A stretch of 61,822 bases of DNA from Bacillota bacterium (GTDB lineage Bacteria; Bacillota; Clostridia; Lachnospirales; Cellulosilyticaceae), in NCBI GenBank assembly GCA_023436395.1, contig JAEZJJ010000027.1:1-61822 (forward strand), given 5' to 3'. Under the pieces are notes generated by a model, which saw only the letters and a program-made list of their open reading frames with translations, had not been told where the DNA came from and did not search any database. The translations under genes were made by a program, and so were the position numbers. Shown here piece after piece: positions 34,645 to 43,653 of this stretch (its first letter is position 1; every line of letters starts with the position of its first letter).

Positions 34645-35438
34645 CAGATAATAATAATGGAGGCGGCAATATTTCCATTTATGGTATTAATAGAATTTAT
34701 ATTGATGCCAATGGTAATGAAGTTGAAGCCCTTAAAAATGTAGATTTAGAAGTTAAAGATGGCGAGTTTATCTCTTTTATAGGTCCTTCAGGGTGTGGTA
34801 AAACCACCCTGTTAAGACTGATAGCAGGGATAGATAAGGCGCAAGGTGGAGAGATTTACCTAGACCATGAAAAGGTGGTAGGTACTCATTATGAGAGGGG
34901 TTATGTTTTTCAACAAGCTAACCTCTTTCCATGGGCAAGTATTGAAGAAAATATTGCATCAGGACTTAAGGCAAGAGGAGTATATAAGGAGCAGAAAGAA
35001 GACGTAGCTCATTTTATTAAGATTGCAGGTCTAGAAGGTTTTGAAAAATCTTATCCTCATCAAATATCTGGGGGAATGGCACAAAGAGCATCTCTCGTAA
35101 GAGCGCTTATTAATAAGCCAAAGGTATTACTTTTAGATGAGCCAATGGGAGCACTAGATTCCTTTACACGCTTTGCTCTGCAAGATAAGTTATTAGAGCT
35201 ATGGAAAGAAAAGCAAAGTACCATGCTTCTAGTAACCCATGATGTAGATGAAGCGGTTTATTTAAGTGATCGTATTGTAATTATGACGCCCAGGCCAGGG
35301 AGGATAGAAGAGATTGTAGAAGTAAAGCTAAGCAAGCCACGTATTCGCACAAGTCCTGCTTTTATAGAGCTAAGAAATGATATTTTAAAAAAGCTTCATT
35401 TAGTAAGCCGTGAAGAGGATACTGATTATTATATTTAA
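34641..35438 (+). CDS. SsuB/TauB-like ABC ATPase
   Basis: A 265-residue ATPase. Walker A GPSGCGKTTLLRLIAG, Q-loop VFQQANLFPWASIEENIA, signature ISGGMAQRASLVRAL and Walker B VLLLDEPMGALDSFTR with VTHDVDEAVYLSDRI are as in SsuB/TauB/NrtD. ATG at 34641 overlaps the permease stop and lies 9 bases from AAGGGG; an ATG at 34620 has no ribosome site. It completes the importer. Confidence 0.95.
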   Translation: MTDNNNGGGNISIYGINRIYIDANGNEVEALKNVDLEVKDGEFISFIGPSGCGKTTLLRLIAGIDKAQGGEIYLDHEKVVGTHYERGYVFQQANLFPWASIEENIASGLKARGVYKEQKEDVAHFIKIAGLEGFEKSYPHQISGGMAQRASLVRALINKPKVLLLDEPMGALDSFTRFALQDKLLELWKEKQSTMLLVTHDVDEAVYLSDRIVIMTPRPGRIEEIVEVKLSKPRIRTSPAFIELRNDILKKLHLVSREEDTDYYI

Positions 35439-35453
35439 AGAAAGGAATAGGCA

Positions 35454-37370
35454 ATGATAGAAGAAGGCGTATATCAAGTAAAGGGCATGACTTGCACACT
35501 ATGTAGCATTATTATCGAAAATGCTATGGGTGGGTTAAGAGGTGTAAAGAGCGTGAATGTCAGCTATACTTCAGAAAAAATGAAAATAACATATGAAACA
35601 GAAGAAATAACGATAGAAACTATTAAAAGTAAGCTTCAAAAGAGTGGCTTTTATTTATGTGAACCCAGTGAAGCAGATGCTACTAGCCAAAGGCCATATA
35701 CTAAGCTAAGAAATACGGTTATTTTTTCTTTTATTTTAACAAGTCCCATGCTACTGATGATGCTTGTAGGAGGTGGAAATGATTGCTGTATTTCTTTTGA
35801 TTTTCTATCCCAAAGTGCTTTTCATAAGTGGATAGCTAGGCTAAATTATCAATTGCTATTTTTACATGATTGGCGGTTTCAATTATTTTTATCCACTCCA
35901 GTGCAGTTTATCATTGGCAAACGCTTTTATAAAATGGCTTATTATGCTATAAAAGCTAAAAAATTAAATATGGATGTTTTGGTAGCGCTAGGAACAAGTA
36001 TTACGTATTTCTACAGCTTGTATATTGCCTTGTTTCATCAAGCTAATAGTGCTGGAATGAAGCCTGTTTACTTTGAATCCTCTATGATGATCATTACCTT
36101 TGTACTTTTAGGAAAATACTTAGAAGAAAAAGCAAAGGGAAGAGCTTCTAAGGCTATTGATGCATTAGGAGACTTAAGGATAAAAACGGCTAGAGTACTT
36201 AAGGAAGAAAATGAAGTAGAAGTGCCTGTGGAGCAGATACAAGTAGGAGATATTATTCTTGTAAAGCCAGGAGAAAAAATTCCGCTAGATGGTGTGATTA
36301 TTAAAGGAGAGAGCAGTGTAGATGAATCACTATTTACTGGTGAAAGCCTACCTGTGACAAAGAACGTTGGTGATTCTTTAATAGGCACAACACTTAACAA
36401 GGAAGGCATTCTTTATTATAGGGTGACAACTATTGAAGCAGAAGGAAAGTTTAGTGAAATTGTGAGATTAGTTGAAGAAGCCCAAGATAGTAAGCCACCT
36501 ATTCAGAAGTTAGTAGATCAAGTATGTCAATTTTTCGTACCAGTGGTTATAGTGTTAGCAATTCTTACCTTTTTAGTTTGGGAATTTATTATATTTAGAG
36601 GAATGCCTTATTTTATCCCAAAGTCTATGCTTTATGGCATTTCAGTACTTGTGATTTCTTGTCCCTGCGCATTGGGTTTAGCAACCCCTACGGCTATTAT
36701 GTTTGGCTTAGGGACATTAGCTAAAGAGGGCATATTGGTAAAGGATGGGGATATAAGTAAAATTGCTAAAGTAGACACCGTAGTATTTGATAAGACGGGA
36801 ACCTTAACAAAGGGGAATGTAACCATAGCCGATGAAGTAAGAGTAGAAGCCAAGGAAACTATCCAAGCACTCAAAAACATACATATGAAAACTATCATGC
36901 TAACAGGAGACCAAAAGGAAGTAGCTAGTCAAATAGCTAATAAAGTAGGCATCAAGGAGTATATAGCAGAAGTGCTACCAAGTCAAAAAGGTGAAACAAT
37001 AGAAAAGCTTAGGGAAGATAAGAAAAAAGTAATCATGGTGGGAGATGGCATAAATGATGCCATTGCCCTTGCTAAAGCTGATGTAGGTATTGCAATGGGG
37101 AGTGGGACTAATGTGGCTCTTGAAGCAGGTGATGTTATCTTATTAAAAAATGATTTAAGGGCTATTCCTATACTTATTAAACAGGCCAAAAGAATACAAA
37201 GAAAAATAGCACAAAACCTTATTTTTGCTTTTATATATAATGTGATAGCAATCCCCATTGCTATGTCAGGACAATTGACCCCAGCTATTGCGGCTATTGC
37301 TATGTCATTAAGTTCCATATCCGTATTAATTAATTCACTTACATTAAGGCGTAGAATTAAGAGGATATAA
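35454..37370 (+). CDS. P1B-type ATPase lacking the nucleotide-binding (N) domain
   Basis: A 638-residue CopA-like protein. An N-terminal HMA domain has the metal motif GMTCTLC (Cys14, Cys17). The membrane motif is SCPCALG (Cys403-Pro-Cys405), phosphorylation site DKTGTLTKG (Asp446), then TGDQ and GDGINDA (Asp531). Only 85 residues separate Asp446 from Asp531, against roughly 190 in normal CopA proteins; the SEHP-containing N-domain is absent, joined neatly at NVTIADEVRVEAKETIQALK. The ORF is open across the join. ATP could not bind in the normal way, so active Cu(I) export is doubtful. It may be a passive or partner-driven metal carrier, or a recent deletion. Confidence 0.9.
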   Translation: MIEEGVYQVKGMTCTLCSIIIENAMGGLRGVKSVNVSYTSEKMKITYETEEITIETIKSKLQKSGFYLCEPSEADATSQRPYTKLRNTVIFSFILTSPMLLMMLVGGGNDCCISFDFLSQSAFHKWIARLNYQLLFLHDWRFQLFLSTPVQFIIGKRFYKMAYYAIKAKKLNMDVLVALGTSITYFYSLYIALFHQANSAGMKPVYFESSMMIITFVLLGKYLEEKAKGRASKAIDALGDLRIKTARVLKEENEVEVPVEQIQVGDIILVKPGEKIPLDGVIIKGESSVDESLFTGESLPVTKNVGDSLIGTTLNKEGILYYRVTTIEAEGKFSEIVRLVEEAQDSKPPIQKLVDQVCQFFVPVVIVLAILTFLVWEFIIFRGMPYFIPKSMLYGISVLVISCPCALGLATPTAIMFGLGTLAKEGILVKDGDISKIAKVDTVVFDKTGTLTKGNVTIADEVRVEAKETIQALKNIHMKTIMLTGDQKEVASQIANKVGIKEYIAEVLPSQKGETIEKLREDKKKVIMVGDGINDAIALAKADVGIAMGSGTNVALEAGDVILLKNDLRAIPILIKQAKRIQRKIAQNLIFAFIYNVIAIPIAMSGQLTPAIAAIAMSLSSISVLINSLTLRRRIKRI

Positions 37371-37402
37371 GTGTTAAGAAGATATAGGTGTTAGGGGATG
37401 AA

Positions 37403-39061
37403 ATGATGCTAAAAGATTTAATGATGCTAAAGAATTTACCAGAGTTAACGGCGGGAGCTAGTTATGGGTTGATTTTTTTGATTGGCTTATTGACTTCTTT
37501 TCATTGCATAGGGATGTGTGGTGGTATTGTTATGTCTACTTGTATCACTAGACCATCTAGTGAATCCAATCAGGGCGAAAAAGTAAAATGGTTTAAACCT
37601 TCACTTTTTTATAATTTAGGAAGAATCATTTCTTATACATTAACAGGAGCGATAGTAGGTGGTTTAGGGCAAGTGGTTAGTTTACAAGGAAGGGCAAAGG
37701 GAGTAGTCCCGTTAGTAGGAGGTTTCTTTATGATTCTTATGGGAATCAATCTCTTGGGCATCTGTCCTAGATTGCAGAAGTATTTACCACATATACCTTT
37801 AAAATTTGCAAGGAAAGTCTATGGTCAAAATAATAATAGGGGACCTTTTTATATTGGATTATTAACAGGACTAATGCCTTGTGGACCTCTTCAGATTTTG
37901 CAAATGTATGCCTTAGGTACTGCTAGTGCTATAAAGGGAGCCATTTCCATGGGTGTTTTTGCTATGGGAACTGTCCCTCTACTATTTCTATTTGGCGCTA
38001 TAAATACCTTACTTACCAAAAAGGGAGCACGTTTGATATTGAGAGTAAGCAGCATGATTGTTATTGTCATGGGGATATCTATGGCCTTACAGGGTTTGGC
38101 ACTGACAGGAATTCACATTGAATTTCCAAATGGAGAAGTAAAGCAAGTTGCTTCGCAAATAGAAATGGAAGATGGTTATCAAGTGATTAGAAGCAAAGTA
38201 GGTGAAGCTTCCTTTCCTGATATAGTGGTGGTAAAAGGAATTCCTGTACGCTGGATTCTAGAAATGTCAGAAGAGGATTTTAATGCGTGTAATAAAGCTA
38301 TGGTGATTCCTGAATATAACCTAGAGAAGGCCTTCAATATAGGAGAAAATAAAGTGGAATTTGTCCCTACTCAAAGTGGAGATTTTATTTATACCTGCTG
38401 GATGGGGATGATTAAAGCTCATATTAGAGTTGTAGAAAAGGAAAGCGATCTAGTTGATAGAAATGTCCAGGAGGATAGTTGTTGCTATGAAAGTAATGAT
38501 GATACAAAAAGAACAACTGAACTTAAAGAAAAGCTTGAGAGAGCTTCATCAATAGACACTGATCAAGTAGGCAATAGAGGCAGTCATAATAACATAATAG
38601 ATACTACCAAATCAGATGCCACAAATCTAACTTCATTAGAAAAGAAACTTCCATCACAAGAAATACCATCAGAAGAAAATCTTCCCTTAGGAGAAGCAAA
38701 AGAAATAGAAACGGCAGAAAGTAATGTGACTAAGGAGGTAGTAGCACAAGCAGTAGAAACAGAAAAAGAAGAGCTAAAATTTAAAGGATATTTACAGGAT
38801 AAACATTGCTTTGGCTGTATTACTCCAGAGGCAGATACTACCTTTTGCTTGCAAATGAAAGAATGTATGGCAAGTGGCTATGGGCTAGTAAGTATTAATG
38901 AGCAAGGGATAAATAGCTTTTATATATTTGATGAAATAGGTCAGATAAAAGCTAGTACCCTCATAAAAGAAACAACTAGAGAATGTGGAGTGAAAATTAA
39001 GGTGAGCGGTTATTTATCAGATGGGAAATTATTGGTGGTAGAATTACTGGAGGCTGAATGA
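37403..39061 (+). CDS. DsbD/TauE-like membrane protein with cupredoxin and Cys-rich tail
   Basis: A ~552-residue protein. The first ~240 residues are six or so membrane helices of the TauE/SafE or DsbD_2 (UreH-like) type (GLLTSFHCIGMCGGIVMS, GLLTGLMPCGPLQILQMYA). A cupredoxin-like domain follows (NKAMVIPEYNLEKAFN to GDFIYTCWMGMIKAHIRVVE). After a low-complexity linker the last ~95 residues form a Cys/His domain (LQDKHCFG, CLQMKECMASGYGL). Relatives handle copper or thiol redox. AGGGG precedes ATG 37403 or 37406. It is likely a partner of the preceding P1B-like ATPase. Confidence 0.82.
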   Translation: MMLKDLMMLKNLPELTAGASYGLIFLIGLLTSFHCIGMCGGIVMSTCITRPSSESNQGEKVKWFKPSLFYNLGRIISYTLTGAIVGGLGQVVSLQGRAKGVVPLVGGFFMILMGINLLGICPRLQKYLPHIPLKFARKVYGQNNNRGPFYIGLLTGLMPCGPLQILQMYALGTASAIKGAISMGVFAMGTVPLLFLFGAINTLLTKKGARLILRVSSMIVIVMGISMALQGLALTGIHIEFPNGEVKQVASQIEMEDGYQVIRSKVGEASFPDIVVVKGIPVRWILEMSEEDFNACNKAMVIPEYNLEKAFNIGENKVEFVPTQSGDFIYTCWMGMIKAHIRVVEKESDLVDRNVQEDSCCYESNDDTKRTTELKEKLERASSIDTDQVGNRGSHNNIIDTTKSDATNLTSLEKKLPSQEIPSEENLPLGEAKEIETAESNVTKEVVAQAVETEKEELKFKGYLQDKHCFGCITPEADTTFCLQMKECMASGYGLVSINEQGINSFYIFDEIGQIKASTLIKETTRECGVKIKVSGYLSDGKLLVVELLEAE

Positions 39062-39075
39062 AAGGAGTAAATTTA

Positions 39076-39930
39076 ATGAAAAAAGTAAGAGGACTTTTAA
39101 AAACAATAGGTGTAATGTTACTTATACTAGGTCTAGGTACAACTACTGTAGAAGCCAAGGAACTAGGTAAAAAAGATGAAGAGCTTCATATTTTTGTAGG
39201 TATTTTAATTGATGCACATTGCAGTGGAACAAAAACACCAGAAAAGCACCCTAGAGCATGTACTATTATGCCAAAGTGTGCTGAAAGTGGCTATGGCATT
39301 GATATTCAGCAAGCAGATGGAAGTATCCAATTTTATCGTTTTGACGACAAAGGAGAAGAGCTTGCCAAAGCTTATTTAAATGCAACTCAAAAAGAGGATT
39401 ATTTAGTAGTGATTGTAGAGGGAAGCTTAACAGATAAAGGGATCAATGTTGAAGGGTTGCAAGAAGATGTGAATGGTGAATATGAGACTTATAAAATCAA
39501 TTTGACTAAGGAAGTAGATAAGGTGCAAAACCTATTAAAAGTAAAGAAGAATAGAGGGGTAGGTTACGGCAATTTCTATGCAGCCTGCTGTAAATTGATA
39601 GATTACTTAGGTAATGTGACGGCTACTCAAGAGGAGTTAGAAAATGTATATGAAGGCATTTTACAAGACCAGCATTGCTTTGGAAAAATTAGACCTGAGG
39701 TAGATACAAAGATGTGTTTAACCATGGAGGAATGTCAGGCTAGTGGTTATGGCCTTGTTATAAAAGGTGTTAATGACAAAAATACCTTTTATGCGTTTGA
39801 TGCAGTAGGAAATGAGAAAGTCAAGCAGATTCTTTTTACTACTGCAAAGGATAGCCATATTATCATTAAAGTTATAGGTGAGTTAGAAGATGATACCTTA
39901 AAGGTGGCAAGTATAGAGGAAGTCAAATAA
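39076..39930 (+). CDS. Exported protein with two Cys-rich HC/C/C domains
   Basis: A 284-residue protein with a signal peptide or anchor (residues ~8-28, ending near VEAKE). Two copies of one ~95-residue domain follow: IDAHCSGTKTPEKHPRACTI with MPKCAESGYGIDI, and LQDQHCFG, CLTMEECQASGYGLVIK. The pattern is D-x-H-C, C-x2-M-x2-C, SGYG, then a (Y)FDxxG beta segment and a closing beta strand. A third copy closes the upstream membrane protein. Four-fold Cys/His suggests metal or thiol binding outside the membrane. ATG at 39076 follows AAAGGAG. I do not recognise a named family with certainty. Confidence 0.75.
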   Translation: MKKVRGLLKTIGVMLLILGLGTTTVEAKELGKKDEELHIFVGILIDAHCSGTKTPEKHPRACTIMPKCAESGYGIDIQQADGSIQFYRFDDKGEELAKAYLNATQKEDYLVVIVEGSLTDKGINVEGLQEDVNGEYETYKINLTKEVDKVQNLLKVKKNRGVGYGNFYAACCKLIDYLGNVTATQEELENVYEGILQDQHCFGKIRPEVDTKMCLTMEECQASGYGLVIKGVNDKNTFYAFDAVGNEKVKQILFTTAKDSHIIIKVIGELEDDTLKVASIEEVK

Positions 39931-39958
39931 TCAATGTTGCACGAAAGGAGGGAAAGAA

Positions 39959-40864
39959 ATGCCAGTAAAAGTCCCAGGGAATTTGCCGGCACGGCTTATA
40001 TTAGAACAAGAAAATATCTTTGTAATCTCAAATGAGAGGGCTATTCATCAAGATATTAGACCTATAAAAATCATTATATTGAATCTGATGCCTACTAAAG
40101 TTGCTACCGAAGTACAATTGCTACGTTGTTTAACCAATACCCCCCTCCAAATAGAAGTAGATTTATTGTATACAGCAACTCATATACCAAGACATACTGC
40201 TAAAGAATATTTGAGTGGCTTTTATAAGGAATTTAGAGAGATAAAAGGAAGAAAGTATGATGGTATGATTATTACAGGTGCGCCAGTAGAAAACTTGGAA
40301 TTTGAAGAGGTTGAGTATTGGCAGGAACTATGTGAAATCATGGAATGGTCTAAAACTCATGTTCATTCAACATTACATCTATGTTGGGGGGCACAAGCGG
40401 CACTTTATTATCATTATAAGATCCCTAAATACCCAACAAATGAAAAGCAATTCGGTATTTTTAAGCATACAGTAGTGAATCCAAATTCTAAATTATTTCA
40501 GGGATTTAATGATGAATTTGATGTCCCACATTCAAGACAGGCCGAAGTAAGAAAAGCAGACTTAGAGAAGCAGCCTGAATTAATTATTTCTGCTCTTTCA
40601 GAGCAAGTAGGTGTGCATACCATTGAGAGTAAAGATGGAAAGTATATTTTTGCTATGGGCCATGCTGAGTATGATTCAGAGACATTAGCCCAGGAATATT
40701 TTAGAGACCAAGGAAAAGGCTTAAATCCTAATATACCTAAATATTATTTTAAAGATGATAATGTGACTAAGAAGCCTATTAATAAATGGCGTAGTTATGC
40801 CTATCTCTTTTATGCGAATTGGGTTAATTACTATTTATATCAAACAGTGCCCTATGAATTCTAG
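39959..40864 (+). CDS. metA: Homoserine O-acetyltransferase (MetA family)
   Basis: A 301-residue MetA. The active-site cysteine is Cys142 in LHLCWGAQAALYYHY and the catalytic His/Glu segment is MGHAEYDSETL. At position 111 (TGAPVENLEF) the residue is Glu, the side chain reported for acetyl-CoA-specific MetA; succinyl-specific enzymes such as that of E. coli have Gly. It therefore likely makes O-acetylhomoserine, the co-substrate of the metY-like enzyme in this cluster. Ribosome site AAAGGAGGG. No separate S-box precedes it. Confidence 0.93.
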   Translation: MPVKVPGNLPARLILEQENIFVISNERAIHQDIRPIKIIILNLMPTKVATEVQLLRCLTNTPLQIEVDLLYTATHIPRHTAKEYLSGFYKEFREIKGRKYDGMIITGAPVENLEFEEVEYWQELCEIMEWSKTHVHSTLHLCWGAQAALYYHYKIPKYPTNEKQFGIFKHTVVNPNSKLFQGFNDEFDVPHSRQAEVRKADLEKQPELIISALSEQVGVHTIESKDGKYIFAMGHAEYDSETLAQEYFRDQGKGLNPNIPKYYFKDDNVTKKPINKWRSYAYLFYANWVNYYLYQTVPYEF

Positions 40865-40965
40865 AAAGGGGCTGCCATGAAACTCATATTAAATGCAAGT
40901 TATCACTTAATAAATCAAATGATAACTTGTATGAAAGAGTTACTTCATGACAGCTCCTTTTCATG
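40865..40965 (+). terminator. Nested inverted repeat / terminator after metA
   Basis: AAAGGGGCTGCCATGAAACTC pairs imperfectly with a right arm at 40937-40960 (TTCATGACAGCTCCTTT), and CAAGTTATCA pairs with TGATAACTTG in the loop. A short T run follows. The remaining gap to 41221 is AT-rich, with nothing recognisable. Confidence 0.65.
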
Positions 40966-41221
40966 TATTAGGAAGGTCGTATATTAGATAGGTTAATCTA
41001 ATGTAGAGAGTAAACAGGAGTTTTTGCGATGTATCTAAATATCAGAATAAATGTTATAATAAACTAAGTTATTGATATTATTCAAAAAAATATTTTAGTG
41101 GGATATGATTTATAATCTAATGGCATATAACTATGAAAACCGTTAATCCATAAAGAAAAGTCATATATGTTCTGAGATTTTGACTTTTAATATACTTATG
41201 GCAAATAGAGAAGGTGGAGCA

Positions 41222-42049
41222 ATGAAAATATTATATGTGACTGACTTAGATGGCACTTTATTAAATACAAGGGATAGAATAAGTGAATATAGCAAAAGGG
41301 TCATTAATGAACTTATTAAGGCAGGCATGCACTTTACCTATGCTACGGCAAGGTCCTTAAATTCGGCATCTGTTGTGACTGAAGGCCTAAACCATCAGAT
41401 ACCTGTTATTGTTTATAATGGAGCCTTTATTTTAGATGCTACAACAAGAGAAGTAATAACCTCTAGTGGGTTTAGTACAGAAGAAAAACAGTTCATAAAA
41501 GAACTATTACATAACTATCAGGTAAGCCCTTTAGTATATGCTTTTATAGAAGGAATAGAAAGAGTAAGCTGGATACAAAAATATGAAAATGAAGGCATTC
41601 GCTATTATTTAAATAATAGAAAAGGGGATAAGCGTTTTAGAAAAGTAGAGCAAGCAGAGGCTTTATACGAAGGTGAAGTTTTTTATTTTACTTGCATAGG
41701 AGAAAGAGAAGAACTCCTTCCTATCTATGAGGTATTAAAAAATCATCCTAGCTATAACTGTGTATTTCAGAAGGAACTTTATAGAGAAGAGTATTGGTGT
41801 GAGATTATGCCCAAGAAAGCTACTAAAGCCAATGCTATTAAGCAGTTAAAGAAGCTCTTTCAGTATGATAGAGTTATTGCTTTTGGGGATGCTGTTAATG
41901 ATATACCTATGTTCGAAACAGCAGATGAATGTTATGCAGTAGCCAATGCTGTTTCGGAACTTAAGAAGATAGCGACAGATATAATAGCAAGTAATGAAGA
42001 AGATGGTGTAGCAAAATGGCTATTAGAAGAAATAACTAGTAACTTATAA
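41222..42049 (+). CDS. Cof-type HAD hydrolase
   Basis: A 275-residue HAD phosphatase of the Cof/IIB subclass. DxDGT motif is VTDLDGTLLNT with Asp nucleophile, motif II ITYATARS-like (FTYATARSLNSAS), and motif IV IAFGDAVNDIPMFETA. Sugar phosphates, phosphorylated vitamins or nucleotides are usual substrates. GAAGGTGGAG precedes ATG at 41222; the frame is open upstream without a better start. Confidence 0.9.
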   Translation: MKILYVTDLDGTLLNTRDRISEYSKRVINELIKAGMHFTYATARSLNSASVVTEGLNHQIPVIVYNGAFILDATTREVITSSGFSTEEKQFIKELLHNYQVSPLVYAFIEGIERVSWIQKYENEGIRYYLNNRKGDKRFRKVEQAEALYEGEVFYFTCIGEREELLPIYEVLKNHPSYNCVFQKELYREEYWCEIMPKKATKANAIKQLKKLFQYDRVIAFGDAVNDIPMFETADECYAVANAVSELKKIATDIIASNEEDGVAKWLLEEITSNL

Positions 42050-42203
42050 AAAGTGAAATCGGAAGAGCTAAAAATATAAAATTAAGTTTAGTAAATTAGG
42101 TTCACATAATTTAATATATTAAATTAATGAAAAGCCTAGAAATAATAGGGTTCTACATGAAAATAGGAAAGAACAGTATAGTAAGTGAAGGGGAGATGTG
42201 TAG

Positions 42204-43577
42204 ATGAGAAATAGGATTAAAAGGGTAAGAAACAATTTCCTTATTGTTATGATCATGTGTATGTTTATAGGAAGCAATCAGTTGTTTTGTACACAAGTGT
42301 TAGGAACTGAATTAAGTAAGACTATCAACCTAGATAAGCAGATCAGTTATAGGAAGCAATCTACTACAATGGTACAAGCAGCAACTGTTCTAAAGGCATT
42401 GGGGTATAATGTGGTTTGGGAAGAAAAAGAAGGAAAAGTCATTGTTAACCAAGGCGATATATGGATTAAGGTAGGGAGTAAAGTCGCAAATGGGAAAGGA
42501 ACAAGCTGGTCTTTATCTGTAGCACCTATCATTAAAGAAGGTAAGGTATATGTACCCTTAAAGTTTTTTTCCGAGTGTTTAGGGTATGATGTAGTGAATA
42601 AAGATGGAGAAATAAGTATTTCAGGAAAAGAGAATATAGGAAAAACTGGAAAATATGAAGAAGAGATTAATGAAAAACGAATAACTATATCTGCAGCAGG
42701 AGATTTCACCTTGGGATATTATAAAGGACAAGGTACAGGGGGCCGTTTTGATGAGGTGGCTCGGGCAAATGGGTATGCCTATTTCATGAAAAATGTTAAA
42801 TCTGTTTTTGAAGAGGATGATTTAACCATTATTAATTTAGAAGGACCACTGACTACTAGAGGAATTGCAGCAGAAAAGGAATTTGCCATTAGAGGGCTTC
42901 CAGAGTACATAAAAATTTTAGAACTAGGGAATATCGAGGTAGTCAATCTGGCTAATAATCATTCAAAAGATTATGGAAGTGTAGGTTATACGGATACTAA
43001 AAGTATCTTAACCAAAAATCAAATAGGATACTTTGGGAGTGACCAAACTTATTATACGACCATTAATGAGATCCGTGTAGCCCTTATTGGGGAGTCAGCA
43101 TGGAGTAATGACCAAGGGATCAAGAATAAACTGAAGAAACGCATTACTGAAGCAAAAGGAAAAGCAGATTTAATTATAGTAGAATTCCATTGGGGGATTG
43201 AAAGAGAAAATGTACCTAATAAGGCGCAACAAGATTTAGCTAAATATGTCATAGACCAAGGGGCTCACTTAGTATTAGGAAGTCATCCTCATGTGATTCA
43301 AGGAATTGGTAGCTATAAAGGGGCTAATATCGTTTATAGTATGGGGAATTTCTGCTTTGGTGCTAATAGAAATCCAGATGATAAAGATACTTTTATTTAT
43401 AGAGAAACCTTTGTGCTGACTGATGAAGGGATTACTTCAGAGGGGAATGAGATTATTCCTTGCTCTATCTCCTCTGTAACTAATAGAAACAACTATCAAC
43501 CTACAGTGCTTACAGGAGCTAATAAAGAACGTGTACTAAAGAGAATAGAACAATATAGTAAAGGTTTGAGTCAATAG
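42204..43577 (+). CDS. CapA-family protein with copper-amine-oxidase N-domain
   Basis: A 457-residue exported protein. Residues ~10-30 form a signal peptide. A copper amine oxidase N-terminal-like domain (residues ~40-150; TTMVQAATVLKALGYNVVWE, VPLKFFSECLGYDV) precedes a PGA-synthesis CapA metallophosphatase-like domain. The latter shows SAAGDFTLGY, IINLEGPLTTRG, NLANNHSKDYG and GSHPHVIQGI with SMGNFCFG. CapA proteins take part in poly-gamma-glutamate capsule or other surface polymer metabolism. No capBC is near, so it is an orphan. GAAGGGGAG precedes ATG. Confidence 0.88.
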   Translation: MRNRIKRVRNNFLIVMIMCMFIGSNQLFCTQVLGTELSKTINLDKQISYRKQSTTMVQAATVLKALGYNVVWEEKEGKVIVNQGDIWIKVGSKVANGKGTSWSLSVAPIIKEGKVYVPLKFFSECLGYDVVNKDGEISISGKENIGKTGKYEEEINEKRITISAAGDFTLGYYKGQGTGGRFDEVARANGYAYFMKNVKSVFEEDDLTIINLEGPLTTRGIAAEKEFAIRGLPEYIKILELGNIEVVNLANNHSKDYGSVGYTDTKSILTKNQIGYFGSDQTYYTTINEIRVALIGESAWSNDQGIKNKLKKRITEAKGKADLIIVEFHWGIERENVPNKAQQDLAKYVIDQGAHLVLGSHPHVIQGIGSYKGANIVYSMGNFCFGANRNPDDKDTFIYRETFVLTDEGITSEGNEIIPCSISSVTNRNNYQPTVLTGANKERVLKRIEQYSKGLSQ

Positions 43578-43653
43578 AGGATTGGTAGAAAAGTAAGCCT
43601 TAAAGATAAGGGAGATATATCTAATGTAGTAAGACTTTAAATCATAGTAAAAT

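Noticed and set aside
32599..35438. A taurine or alkanesulfonate importer named tauABC/ssuABC
   Set aside because: The family fits, but no monooxygenase (tauD/ssuD) is present and the receptor has unusual cysteines, so no gene symbols were assigned.
35454..37370. P1B ATPase as two fragments from a frameshift
   Set aside because: The frame is open throughout and P-domain motifs on both sides are in phase, so it is an in-frame loss rather than a frameshift.
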